From a virus, in the IMG/VR virus record IMGVR_UViG_3300042402_003477, positions 1 to 54,924 of that record: a stretch of DNA of 54,924 bases. One strand, 5' to 3'. How positions within the stretch are numbered: the first letter of the stretch is position 1; each line of letters starts with the position of its first letter. Below, in pieces: positions 48,470-54,924 of the stretch. A model generated the notes under the pieces. The model was not told the DNA's origin and ran no database searches. It saw only the letters and a program-made list of their open reading frames with translations. Both the position numbers and the translations under genes were made by a program.

Positions 48470-50659
48470 ATGTCTGTCAATCTAGAAGTCAAGGGTTCTC
48501 TTGCCAAATGTCTGGCAACCGAGAACTTGATTATCGAGCACAAGAAAGTTCCGACTGCTATGTTTGATGTAGACCGTCGTGTACTGACACTTCCTAACTG
48601 GGATAAAGCATCTGCAACTGTCTATGACCTTCTGGTTGGACACGAGGTAGGACACGCACTCTTTACCGATAATATTGACTGGACTGTAGACTATCCTGAA
48701 GTTCCTAAAGACTTTGTGAATGTTCTTGAGGATGTTCGTGTAGAACGTCTAATGAAGAAAAAGTATCCTGGTCTTTCTCGGACTTTCTACAATGGTTACA
48801 ATGAACTGAATGCCGATGACTTCTTTTCAACCAAGGAAGAGAACCTGGATGAACTGACTTTCATTGACAGAATCAATCTGTATTATAAGATTGGCGCATT
48901 TCATAACATTGCCTTCAATGATGAGGAGAATGAGTTTCTGACTCGTGCTACTCTGACCGAAACGTTTGATGAAGTGCTGCAACTTGCTCGTGAAATCACC
49001 GAGTTTGTTCAGTACAAACGTAAAAAGGTATCCAATATGCCTACTCAAGGTGGTGGGGAAGAAATGTCTGGTCCTGGTGGTGAAGAAGTAGAAGGTCCGC
49101 AGAGTTCTTCTTCCGAAAATGGAGAGAACCAAAACGGACAGAACCAAAGTAATCTTCAGCAAGATTCACAGGGTCAATCACAAACTGAAGGTGAATCCTT
49201 CGGTGATGATATGAATAAGTCTATGGAAGCACCGAATGGTGGTGGTTTCGGTCAGGAAGCAAGCAATAAGCACGAGAAAACTAATCGTGATGAGATGACT
49301 TCCAAGACTTCTCGTTCCTTTGATGAAAAGTCTCAAGACCTTGTGGATAAGTATGCCCAAGAGACTAACTATGTGGAACTTCCCAAGATGAATCTTGAGA
49401 CAATGGTAATTCCCAATGAATTCATTCATAGTAAGGCAAAGTATTTCTACGAGAATAGTGGAACTTATTATGCAGAAACCTTCAAGGTTGCTTGTCAGGA
49501 ATATAATACCTACAAGAAGTCTGCAGAGAAGGAAGTTTCTTATCTGGTAAAAGAGTTTGAGTGCAAGAAGTCTGCAGATCAATATGCTCGTTCTAGCACT
49601 GCTCGCACTGGTATTCTAGATACTGCTAAACTTCATACTTATAAGTTCAACGAAGACCTGTTTAAGAAGGTTTCTGTGGTCCCTGATGGTAAGAATCACG
49701 GTCTCATCTTCATTCTTGACTGGTCTGGTTCAATGAGTGAGTTTATTCTGGATGCTTACAAGCAACTGTTGAACCTGATTTGGTTCTGCCGTAAGGTGAA
49801 TATTCCCTTCGAAGTGTATGCCTTCACTCTGGATGCACACGCATATATGGAACTGCAACCGAATCATCCTCCTGTTTATGATAAAGTTCCTGATGTGATT
49901 GCTCCTGAGCAATCATTCCGTCTGATGAACTTCTTCACCAGCAAAACTAACAATCGTGTTCTTGAAGAACAACTTAAGAATATCTGGTGTGCTTGCTGGT
50001 CATATCAGAAACGCAGTGGTGCTGTTCCTCCTCACCTGGACCTTTCGGGTTCTCCTATTGGGGAAAGTCTGATCTCACTTCACTCTCTGATCCCCGATTT
50101 TCAGGCAAAGAATAAACTACAGAAGGTGAATGTTATCTTCCTGACTGATGGTGAGGGATACCAGAATTCCGTGACGGTTGCACGTAAGGGTCGTTATCCA
50201 GATTCTCCTGATTACGTTGGAAACACAAAGCATCATCGCACTGCTATTCGTGATAGGAAGACTGGTCGTGTCTATTCTTCTCTGGATTATGATAACTTCC
50301 CTCGTTATGCCAAAGTTCTCCTGCAAACGGTGAAAGATAGGTTCCCGACTGTGAATGTGATTAACTTTCGTATCACTCCTAGTCGTGATTTCTCAATGTG
50401 TCATCGTTGGTATGGAACTGGTGTAGAGAACTACGAAAAAGTCAAGGGAGAGTTTCGCAAGCAAGGTTGTGTTCAATTCCAAGACACTGGATTTGACCAA
50501 TTCAATGTGATTGCTGCTAACTCTCTCGCACAAGATGAGGAGTTTTCTGTTCCTGAGAATGCTACCAAAGCACAAATCAAAACTGCTTTTAGTAAAGTTC
50601 TTGGTAAGAAAAAGACTAACAAGAAACTTCTTAGTAACTTTATTTCTATGGTTGCCTGA
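48470..50659 (+). CDS. HExxH metalloprotease-like / VWA (CobT-like) protein (729 aa)
   Basis: The N-terminal domain has the zinc-protease motif GHEVGHALF (His58, Glu59, His62) with a downstream acidic helix NVLEDVRVERLM (Glu87 the possible third ligand). A low-complexity Gly/Ser/Gln/Glu region (about 185-270) follows. The C-terminal half is a von Willebrand A domain with the MIDAS motif FILDWSGSMSE (Asp417, Ser419, Ser421), as in CobT and MoxR-partner proteins. A CobS-like AAA+ ATPase is two genes away. Codons are CGT/TTC-rich and host-like. Cobalt chelation or AAA+-driven protease/remodelling are both possible; the intact HExxH favours a protease. Confidence 0.85.
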   Translation: MSVNLEVKGSLAKCLATENLIIEHKKVPTAMFDVDRRVLTLPNWDKASATVYDLLVGHEVGHALFTDNIDWTVDYPEVPKDFVNVLEDVRVERLMKKKYPGLSRTFYNGYNELNADDFFSTKEENLDELTFIDRINLYYKIGAFHNIAFNDEENEFLTRATLTETFDEVLQLAREITEFVQYKRKKVSNMPTQGGGEEMSGPGGEEVEGPQSSSSENGENQNGQNQSNLQQDSQGQSQTEGESFGDDMNKSMEAPNGGGFGQEASNKHEKTNRDEMTSKTSRSFDEKSQDLVDKYAQETNYVELPKMNLETMVIPNEFIHSKAKYFYENSGTYYAETFKVACQEYNTYKKSAEKEVSYLVKEFECKKSADQYARSSTARTGILDTAKLHTYKFNEDLFKKVSVVPDGKNHGLIFILDWSGSMSEFILDAYKQLLNLIWFCRKVNIPFEVYAFTLDAHAYMELQPNHPPVYDKVPDVIAPEQSFRLMNFFTSKTNNRVLEEQLKNIWCACWSYQKRSGAVPPHLDLSGSPIGESLISLHSLIPDFQAKNKLQKVNVIFLTDGEGYQNSVTVARKGRYPDSPDYVGNTKHHRTAIRDRKTGRVYSSLDYDNFPRYAKVLLQTVKDRFPTVNVINFRITPSRDFSMCHRWYGTGVENYEKVKGEFRKQGCVQFQDTGFDQFNVIAANSLAQDEEFSVPENATKAQIKTAFSKVLGKKKTNKKLLSNFISMVA

Positions 50660-50666
50660 CCACCTG

Positions 50667-50691
50667 GGGGAGTATTTATTACTCTCCTTTT
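50667..50691 (+). terminator. Terminator after the VWA gene
   Basis: GGGGAGT (50667-50673) pairs with ACTCTCC (50681-50687) with one G-U pair, followed by TTTT. The T tract runs into the late promoter TATAAATA. Confidence 0.75.
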
Positions 50692-50698
50692 ATAAATA
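50691..50698 (+). promoter_or_regulatory. Late promoter TATAAATA (perfect)
   Basis: An exact late box that begins in the terminator T tract, 21 bases before the next ATG. Confidence 0.8.
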
Positions 50699-50718
50699 AC
50701 TAAAAAGTAATTGTAAGA

Positions 50719-51441
50719 ATGGACGTACAAACACTTCGCAATCTTCAAGAAGCATATATGGAAGTTGTTATGGGGGAAGGAAAAGTTCCTTGGAATGACC
50801 CAGATAGACCTTTGCAAAGTGGGCATACCCCAGCAGAAAAAAATAGAGCTAAGAGACAAAGAACAGGTGTAGAAGACCCAAATACTCCTCAATATAAAAT
50901 AAGTGATAAAAATATGTCTAGATATGGATCAATGAAGGAAGTAGATGATACCGAAACGTCTAAAGCACCAAAACAAAAGAAAACAATTTTTGGTAAAAAG
51001 AAACCGTTAGAACACGAAACTCCTCCCCATGAATTCAAAAAAGATAGAATATTAAATCCAGAAAGAACTGATAATGAATATGGTATGAATAAATCCGCTA
51101 GAGCTAGTGGCAAAAGTCAAGGTAATGCTACTAAAGGTCAGGCAAGAAGGGCAGTAGGAAATGCTTTTAAAAGTCTTAGAGATGGAAATGCTAATATTTT
51201 TCCAACTCCAATAGACCAAACAGATGCAAGAAGAAGAACTTCTAGCAAATGGGGAGGACCAAATCCTAGAGGATCTTCTCCACGTAATCCAATTGTTAGA
51301 AAAACACGCAAAGAACAAGTAGACCTCTACGACATCATCCTCTCGCACCTTTTAGGCGAAGGATATGCTGATACACCAGAATCAGCAGAAGTAATTATGG
51401 TAAATATGAGTGAAGAGTGGAGAGATTCAATTCTAGGGTGA
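50719..51441 (+). CDS. Late basic protein, probable internal head or packaged protein (240 aa)
   Basis: N-terminus MDVQTLRNLQEAYMEVVM, a motif I recall at the start of several cyanophage virion proteins. The centre is basic and disordered (KQKKTIFGKKK, GNATKGQARRAVGNAFK). The C-terminus reads DLYDIILSHLLGEGYADTPE then SAEVIMVNMSEEWRDSIL, a short helical module that I recall at the end of several unrelated cyanophage proteins. Late transcription and basic nature suggest a capsid-targeted or DNA-associated protein. It lies between the VWA and CobS-like genes but is transcribed differently. Confidence 0.7.
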   Translation: MDVQTLRNLQEAYMEVVMGEGKVPWNDPDRPLQSGHTPAEKNRAKRQRTGVEDPNTPQYKISDKNMSRYGSMKEVDDTETSKAPKQKKTIFGKKKPLEHETPPHEFKKDRILNPERTDNEYGMNKSARASGKSQGNATKGQARRAVGNAFKSLRDGNANIFPTPIDQTDARRRTSSKWGGPNPRGSSPRNPIVRKTRKEQVDLYDIILSHLLGEGYADTPESAEVIMVNMSEEWRDSILG

Positions 51442-51464
51442 GGACCACTTCCCAAACCGTCCAA

Positions 51465-51488
51465 AGGTGCCCCTGAGGCACCTTTTTT
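51465..51488 (+). terminator. Intrinsic terminator before the CobS-like gene
   Basis: GGTGCC (51466-51471) and GGCACC (51477-51482) with loop CCTGA, then six T residues (51483-51488). Confidence 0.93.
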
Positions 51489-51493
51489 CGTGC

Positions 51494-51499
51494 TATGAT
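51494..51499 (+). promoter_or_regulatory. -10 element TATGAT before the CobS-like gene
   Basis: TATGAT lies five bases after the terminator T run and is followed by TACGGAGT, 22 bases before the ATG. It mirrors the arrangement at 48440. Confidence 0.5.
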
Positions 51500-51521
51500 T
51501 ACGGAGTAATCAACCAAACCG

Positions 51522-52658
51522 ATGCCTCGCAAATCTAACATTATGTCCGACCAAGCAATCTCCATCTTGAAAGAAAAGTTTGGCACCGAGTTTGGTGCTG
51601 ATGCAGTAAAAGAAGTTGCAACAGAACTAGGCACTTCGTATGCGACCCTTTCCAAATATCTAAATCAATATAAGGTAGGTCGTGGTAAATGGAATCTGGA
51701 GGCAACCGTGCAAGAACTTGAAGAAACTTACAACTCCCCTGCTGTAGAGGGAACTGATACGGTTCCTGGTGTGGCAACTATGAATTCTGTCGTGCAAAAT
51801 CTTATTCCCAAGAAAGATGCTACCTTCGTCAGCTTTGGTAATTTTTCGGATATTAAAAAAGTTATTCAGTCTGGTCTATTCTATCCTGCTTTCATCACTG
51901 GTCTTTCTGGTAATGGAAAAACTTTCGGTGTGGAACAGTCTTGTGCCCAACTTGGTCGTGAACTGATTCGTGTCAACATCACGATTGAGACTGATGAGGA
52001 TGACCTGATTGGTGGTTTCCGACTGGTGAACGGTGAAACTGTCTGGCACAACGGTCCTGTGGTGGAAGCAATGGAACGTGGGGCAATCCTTCTGCTGGAT
52101 GAGGTTGACCTTGCTTCCAACAAGATTATGTGTCTTCAGTCTGTGCTTGAGGGTAAGGGTGTGTTCCTCAAGAAAATTGGTAAGCACGTTGTTCCCAAGG
52201 CAGGTTTCAATGTGATTGCGACTGCAAACACCAAGGGTAAGGGTTCTGATGATGGTCGTTTCATCGGCACCAATGTTCTCAACGAGGCATTCCTGGAACG
52301 ATTCCCTATCACCTTCGAACAGGAATATCCTACTGTCAGTGTTGAGACTAAAATCTTGACTAAGGTTGCAGAATCACTTAGTATTCCTATGATTGGTGAG
52401 CATACTGATTTTATCAAGCACCTTTGCACCTGGTCTGAGATTATTCGTAAGACCTTCAACGATGGTGGTATTGATGAAGTCATCAGCACTCGTCGTCTGG
52501 TTCATATCATCAAGGCATATTCTATCTTCGGTAAGAAGGACAAAGCAATCAAGGTTTGCCTGAATCGTTTTGATGATGAAACCAAAGCAACCTTTGTTGA
52601 GTTGTATGACAAGATTGATGCTGAATTTAAGCAAACCGAAACGCAGGAGTTGGGGTGA
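51522..52658 (+). CDS. cobS: CobS-like MoxR-family AAA+ ATPase
   Basis: A 378-residue protein. An N-terminal helix-turn-helix-like segment (VKEVATELGTSYATLSKYL, about 29-47) precedes the AAA+ core. Walker A is GLSGNGKT (127-134) and Walker B ILLLDEVD (189-196 region). A sensor/Arg-finger-type block is IATANTKGKG and LNEAFLERFPITFE. The C-terminal helical lid contains ISTRRLVHIIKAYSIF. The family drives cobalt insertion in cobalamin synthesis together with CobT; cyanomyoviruses widely carry it. With only a VWA/HExxH partner and no chelatase large subunit visible, a remodelling role is equally plausible. Host-like codons. Confidence 0.88.
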   Translation: MPRKSNIMSDQAISILKEKFGTEFGADAVKEVATELGTSYATLSKYLNQYKVGRGKWNLEATVQELEETYNSPAVEGTDTVPGVATMNSVVQNLIPKKDATFVSFGNFSDIKKVIQSGLFYPAFITGLSGNGKTFGVEQSCAQLGRELIRVNITIETDEDDLIGGFRLVNGETVWHNGPVVEAMERGAILLLDEVDLASNKIMCLQSVLEGKGVFLKKIGKHVVPKAGFNVIATANTKGKGSDDGRFIGTNVLNEAFLERFPITFEQEYPTVSVETKILTKVAESLSIPMIGEHTDFIKHLCTWSEIIRKTFNDGGIDEVISTRRLVHIIKAYSIFGKKDKAIKVCLNRFDDETKATFVELYDKIDAEFKQTETQELG

Positions 52659-52707
52659 TCCCCCTTCCTGTCTATATAAAAACATACCAACACTTCACTG
52701 TATTCTT

Positions 52708-52839
52708 ATGAGCACAACTTTTCTGGAAAAGGATGCCGATTCAATTTATGAGGATTTGGAAGAAACTCCAAATGAGGAATATGAAGATGAATATCGTGAA
52801 GATAGAATGGATCAGATGATTTCTAGATATGGTTATTGA
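52708..52839 (+). CDS. 43-residue acidic protein
   Basis: A very acidic small protein (EDLEETPNEEYEDEYREDRMDQM) ending ISRYGY, starting at the ATG at 52708. The frame is open further upstream, but that part overlaps the CobS-like gene in another frame and is not supported. TATATAAA upstream could be a promoter. Function unknown. Confidence 0.6.
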   Translation: MSTTFLEKDADSIYEDLEETPNEEYEDEYREDRMDQMISRYGY

Positions 52840-52849
52840 GGGGAAATCA

Positions 52850-52990
52850 ATGATTCAAAATATAGAAGAATTGATGCTTCTTGAGCATCACCAAGAACTC
52901 AAGCAATTTGCTGAATACCTTGGAGTTGATTATGAAGATTACCTAGAATTTCTACATCCAGATGTTGATTTTGATGATATTTCAAGGTAA
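52850..52990 (+). CDS. 46-residue acidic helical protein
   Basis: MIQNIEELMLLEHHQELKQF followed by AEYLGVDYEDYLEFLHPDVD, a compact helical acidic protein. GAGGGG lies six bases before the ATG. Part of the chain of overlapping or abutting small genes at the right end. I recall similar small proteins in cyanophages; no function. Confidence 0.6.
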   Translation: MIQNIEELMLLEHHQELKQFAEYLGVDYEDYLEFLHPDVDFDDISR

Positions 52991-52995
52991 ATTAT

Positions 52996-53154
52996 ATGAG
53001 TGATGAGTTTGGTTGGATTAGTAAAAATATGGAATGGGCAATCGTTCCATATGGTAAAAAATTTATGTCGATTTACAAAGGACAGCAAATTTCGGTTCAT
53101 ACCACAATGGATACTGCAAAAAAATTTGTTAATCGGGAGATAAAGAAACGATGA
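52996..53154 (+). CDS. 52-residue protein with Trp-rich beta pattern
   Basis: MSDEFGWISKNMEWAIVPYG then KKFMSIYKGQQISVHTTMDT and a basic C-terminus (FVNREIKKR). The pattern of strands followed by a helix resembles small nucleic-acid- or protein-binding phage proteins. The stop overlaps the next start (ATGA). Unknown function. Confidence 0.62.
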   Translation: MSDEFGWISKNMEWAIVPYGKKFMSIYKGQQISVHTTMDTAKKFVNREIKKR

Positions 53155-53414
53155 CAATCGAAAAAATCGAATCAATTCATCAAGACAATGATGGGGTTGT
53201 TTATGTCTCTGCTGTGATTGATGAGGTTTTATTGATGTACTCACAGACTTTATACGATCCTCCTGAATATGGACCTGGACTATGTGAAGCATCTTTTACT
53301 TTGAGTGAAGAAGAATATCTGCCAGACAATGAATATGAACTTATTCAATTTCTGGAGGATCTGGATCTAGATTGGACTCTGGTTGACTGTAGTGATGATT
53401 ATTATTGCGATTAA
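53151..53414 (+). CDS. Conserved acidic hypothetical (87 aa)
   Basis: A beta-type N-terminal part (VVYVSAVIDEVLLMYSQTLYDPPEYGPGLCEASF) followed by an acidic helix and a C-terminal Asp/Cys-rich end (LVDCSDDYYCD). The wording CEASFTLSEEEYLP is one I recall in small cyanophage proteins. ATGA overlap with the preceding gene. No membrane segment or signal. Unknown function. Confidence 0.7.
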   Translation: MTIEKIESIHQDNDGVVYVSAVIDEVLLMYSQTLYDPPEYGPGLCEASFTLSEEEYLPDNEYELIQFLEDLDLDWTLVDCSDDYYCD

Positions 53415-53446
53415 TTTTCAACTCTTTTTACTCTCCTAACAAAGAA

Positions 53447-53611
53447 ATGAACTACAACAGAAACAAAGCAATAGACCTCATGGTAGAGGACTTGCATACG
53501 GTACATCACGAAATAAGATGTAGGGCAAAGGGTCAAGGTTGTGAGGGTGAGTTGGACATTATTAAGCAGCAATTGTTAGATTATCTAACATTCTTAAGAA
53601 AAACGCCATGA
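53447..53611 (+). CDS. 54-residue conserved cyanophage protein
   Basis: Starts at ATG 53447; the frame is open for 14 more codons upstream, but only from a TTG-type start. MNYNRNKAIDLMVEDLHTVH then EIRCRAKGQGCEGELDIIKQ and a short helix. Two Cys (CRAKGQGC) might bind metal. Stop overlaps the following gene. Confidence 0.65.
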   Translation: MNYNRNKAIDLMVEDLHTVHHEIRCRAKGQGCEGELDIIKQQLLDYLTFLRKTP

Positions 53612-53868
53612 TTTATTACTACAGTCTCTTCACAGTATTTGCTATCATTATTACAATGATGATAATAGATGCAAATGTATCAGATTACATTTATCTGATT
53701 AGTAAATCTATTGGTACTAAATTCAAGAGACTTTATTGGATGATGAGGTTTCATCCATTTATATTTTCAAATCCACTAGGACAATGGTGGATGATGAGAA
53801 AACATATGAAGACAGCAGAAGAACTGTCAAAGCAACTTTCCAAATCCAATGAAGATGAATTAAAATGA
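53608..53868 (+). CDS. Small membrane protein (86 aa)
   Basis: The N-terminal 20 residues (IYYYSLFTVFAIIITMMIID) are a membrane helix. The remainder is an amphipathic, Trp/Phe-rich part (RLYWMMRFHPFIFSNPLGQW) that could lie on the membrane, with a charged C-terminus. Overlaps genes at both ends by ATGA. A membrane-modifying or holin-like role is possible, but nothing decides it. Confidence 0.65.
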   Translation: MIYYYSLFTVFAIIITMMIIDANVSDYIYLISKSIGTKFKRLYWMMRFHPFIFSNPLGQWWMMRKHMKTAEELSKQLSKSNEDELK

Positions 53869-54131
53869 AAAAGGATGACAAGCAAGAGTTTCCATACGAA
53901 CAATTTCCAGTAAAGGTCATTCATAAAGATGGAAAGGAACTAAAGGATAAGAAGACTTGTTATTTCCAAAATCAAAATCACGCAGAAAAATATATCACTA
54001 GGTGCAAGTTCACGACTAAAGATTATGAAATTTTTATCAAACCTGGAACTAATGTGGAGACTGTGGGCAAAAGCACTCGGAGAAAAAGCACATCCAACAA
54101 ATCATCTAGCAGATCGAATCGCAGTAATTAG
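53865..54131 (+). CDS. Basic 88-residue protein
   Basis: An N-terminal domain (QFPVKVIHKDGKELKDKKTC, then YFQNQNHAEKYITRCKFTTKDYEIFIKPGT) resembling small phage beta-alpha domains, followed by a Ser/Arg/Lys/Asn tail (STRRKSTSNKSS). The tail is read over the start of the next gene in another frame, so its end may be constrained by that overlap. Unknown function. Confidence 0.65.
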   Translation: MKKDDKQEFPYEQFPVKVIHKDGKELKDKKTCYFQNQNHAEKYITRCKFTTKDYEIFIKPGTNVETVGKSTRRKSTSNKSSSRSNRSN

Positions 54132-54363
54132 AACAATTATCTTTACTACATATCTTGTGACAAACTGCTTTATCGTGGCAGGTGTAATTCGTCATTGGAA
54201 TGATAGGGAAATTAAAGTTGAGGTGGAAATTTATGAAAATTCAAACTATTCGGAAAAGTTATACTCAAAAGGATGGGACGGTATGGAAGTGGGTAGAACC
54301 TCCAGAATTGAGGGAGTTTATTCTTCAGGTACAGTCAAAAACAAAACAGGAGAGTTTGAATGA
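54052..54363 (+). CDS. Conserved cyanophage membrane protein, RLWAKALGEK family
   Basis: Begins MWRLWAKALGEKAHPTNHLA with DRIAVIRTIIFTTYLVTNCF as the membrane helix and IVAGVIRHWND after it; I recall this start in many cyanophages. ATG 54025 is an alternative start nine codons earlier. The last about 55 residues (from EIKVEVEIY) are read in a frame that overlaps another ORF (54233-54370). They do not resemble the usual short end of the family, so a frameshift near 54210-54240 is possible. It overlaps the preceding gene by 80 bases. Confidence 0.7.
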   Translation: MWRLWAKALGEKAHPTNHLADRIAVIRTIIFTTYLVTNCFIVAGVIRHWNDREIKVEVEIYENSNYSEKLYSKGWDGMEVGRTSRIEGVYSSGTVKNKTGEFE

Positions 54364-54370
54364 ATCCTGA
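54233..54370 (+). CDS. 45-residue Trp-rich basic protein overlapping the membrane gene
   Basis: MKIQTIRKSYTQKDGTVWKW then VEPPELREFILQVQSKTKQE. The pattern is protein-like and I recall a similar start in small cyanophage proteins. GAGGTGG lies just upstream of ATG 54233. It overlaps the end of the membrane protein ORF in a different frame for over 130 bases. Either both are real or the membrane frame ends earlier in relatives. Confidence 0.55.
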   Translation: MKIQTIRKSYTQKDGTVWKWVEPPELREFILQVQSKTKQESLNES

Positions 54371-54566
54371 ATGGATTGATGACACATTTTATATTAAAGA
54401 GCAAAGATGGGGAACTTGGGTATCTTATGATAAAGAGGACAAATCAATTATCACATCTCTCACTAAAGAGCAATGTATTTCAGCAACCCGTTTTTATCTT
54501 AAGGGACGGCAGGAAGGTTTCACTGAATCCCAAACTTATGAAGGCGTAGTAGGTGGAAAACTCTAG
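54360..54566 (+). CDS. Conserved 68-residue cyanophage protein
   Basis: MNPEWIDDTFYIKEQRWGTW with VSYDKEDKSIITSLTKEQCI and SATRFYLKGRQEGF: a beta-hairpin followed by a helix, a small common cyanophage fold as I recall. Start overlaps the previous stop region; AGGAGAG lies upstream. Unknown function. Confidence 0.72.
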   Translation: MNPEWIDDTFYIKEQRWGTWVSYDKEDKSIITSLTKEQCISATRFYLKGRQEGFTESQTYEGVVGGKL

Positions 54567-54711
54567 ACCATATCATGTATTTGATTATACAACTCCTTGG
54601 TTTGAGTGGTTGTCTTATTTGGAATGTTGTGCTAGTCTAGATGTTGAACCATCTTATGGTAGATGGTTAAGATACAATTCTTACTTTAATCTTTATGGAG
54701 TAAAGAAATGA
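54553..54711 (+). CDS. 52-residue aromatic-rich protein, GTG start
   Basis: GTG 54553 overlaps the end of the previous gene. The sequence ENSRPYHVFDYTTPWFEWLS, YLECCASLDVEPSYGRWLRY and NSYFNLYGVKK is rich in Tyr, Phe and Trp and looks like a real soluble domain. An ATG in another frame (54574) gives only 21 residues and is less credible. Stop overlaps the next ATG. Confidence 0.65.
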   Translation: MENSRPYHVFDYTTPWFEWLSYLECCASLDVEPSYGRWLRYNSYFNLYGVKK

Positions 54712-54924
54712 GCAGAACTTACAGGAATACTACTGGTATGCATAGATATGCATATCGTTATCCAAAAACTGAAAATGAGCGTAAGCAACTGGATGGAGTT
54801 CTTCATGATTGTGAACTCTTTGAATTCCCAATCTCAAAAGTAAATCATATGAGATCTAGGGAGAATAATCTTCCTTCTTGTTGGGATGATAAAGTTGTCA
54901 GTGCTTATTATCAGCAGGACTACG
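54708..54924 (+). CDS. Partial gene at the right edge
   Basis: Open from ATG 54708, overlapping the preceding stop (ATGA), to the window end: 72 codons. The visible part is basic and aromatic (MSRTYRNTTGMHRYAYRYPK), followed by a mixed domain with CELFEFPISKVNHMRSR. The start YRNTTGMHRY recalls small cyanophage proteins. Function unknown; the C-terminus is outside the window. Confidence 0.65.
   Translation, partial: MSRTYRNTTGMHRYAYRYPKTENERKQLDGVLHDCELFEFPISKVNHMRSRENNLPSCWDDKVVSAYYQQDY

Noticed and set aside
52136-52489. Minus-strand ORFs within the CobS-like gene and the VWA gene
   Set aside because: Shadows of well-supported plus-strand genes with motif evidence; no initiation signals.
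48470-52658. A complete cobalamin biosynthesis pathway
   Set aside because: Only CobS-like and CobT-like proteins are present; no cobN-type subunit or other cob genes are seen, and the CobT-like protein carries a protease motif.
1-54924. tRNA genes, integrase or lysogeny genes, photosynthesis genes (psbA, hli)
   Set aside because: I looked for cloverleaf-like stretches and characteristic motifs and saw none within the window.

Overview
The window is a 54.9-kb piece of a T4-like cyanophage (cyanomyovirus of marine Synechococcus or Prochlorococcus). The evidence is a T4 replication, late-transcription and morphogenesis set (gp32, gp33, gp59, gp53, gp48, gp4, gp26, gp27, gp5). It is joined to cyanophage hallmark genes: speD, thyX, phoH, cobS, 2OG-Fe(II) oxygenases, collagen-like fibres and a glutamine-II riboswitch. 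Genes are tightly packed with ATGA-type overlaps. There is no gene-free stretch above 300 bases, no tRNA and no integration gene.

Layout. 1-2.8 kb: glutaredoxin, small proteins, speD, then a glutamine-II riboswitch leading two very small genes. 2.5-7.3 kb: thyX, phoH, a PD-(D/E)XK nuclease, gp33, gp59, a DUF1825-like gene and gp32. gp32 is preceded by a hairpin and periodic ATCC repeats that look like an autogenous operator. 7.3-10.5 kb (minus strand): gp4, a gp2-like protein, gp48 and gp53. 10.5-21 kb (plus strand): tube/hub genes, namely a gp54-like tube protein, gp26, a gp51-like ORF in the -1 frame, two paralogous tail proteins ending in RlpA and M23 cell-wall hydrolase domains, gp27, gp5, a separate beta-helix spike protein and an S74 protein.

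21-44.6 kb is the adhesion region. It holds two giant beta-helix virion proteins, one with an 18-copy 45-nt repeat, two collagen-like fibres, accessory fibre proteins and three tandem histidine-rich tip paralogues. T4-type late promoters (TATAAATA or close) precede most units. 44.6-47.9 kb starts with a sigma70-like promoter and holds three 2OG-Fe(II) oxygenase domains, a Cys-rich protein, a tail-assembly-chaperone-like protein and a pentapeptide protein. 48-52.7 kb holds a metalloprotease/VWA (CobT-like) protein and a CobS-like AAA+ ATPase. They share a terminator-promoter module and host-like codons and flank a late, probably internal, virion protein. 52.7-54.9 kb is a run of small overlapping cyanophage genes, the last cut by the window edge.

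The most interesting signals are the riboswitch with its DUF4278-like protein, the putative gp32 operator, the slippery site fusing gp26 to the gp51-like ORF, the RlpA/M23 pair, the VWA-protease/AAA+ pair, and a 16-bp perfect inverted repeat at the start of the RlpA gene. All family assignments are from motif reading and memory; no search was run.
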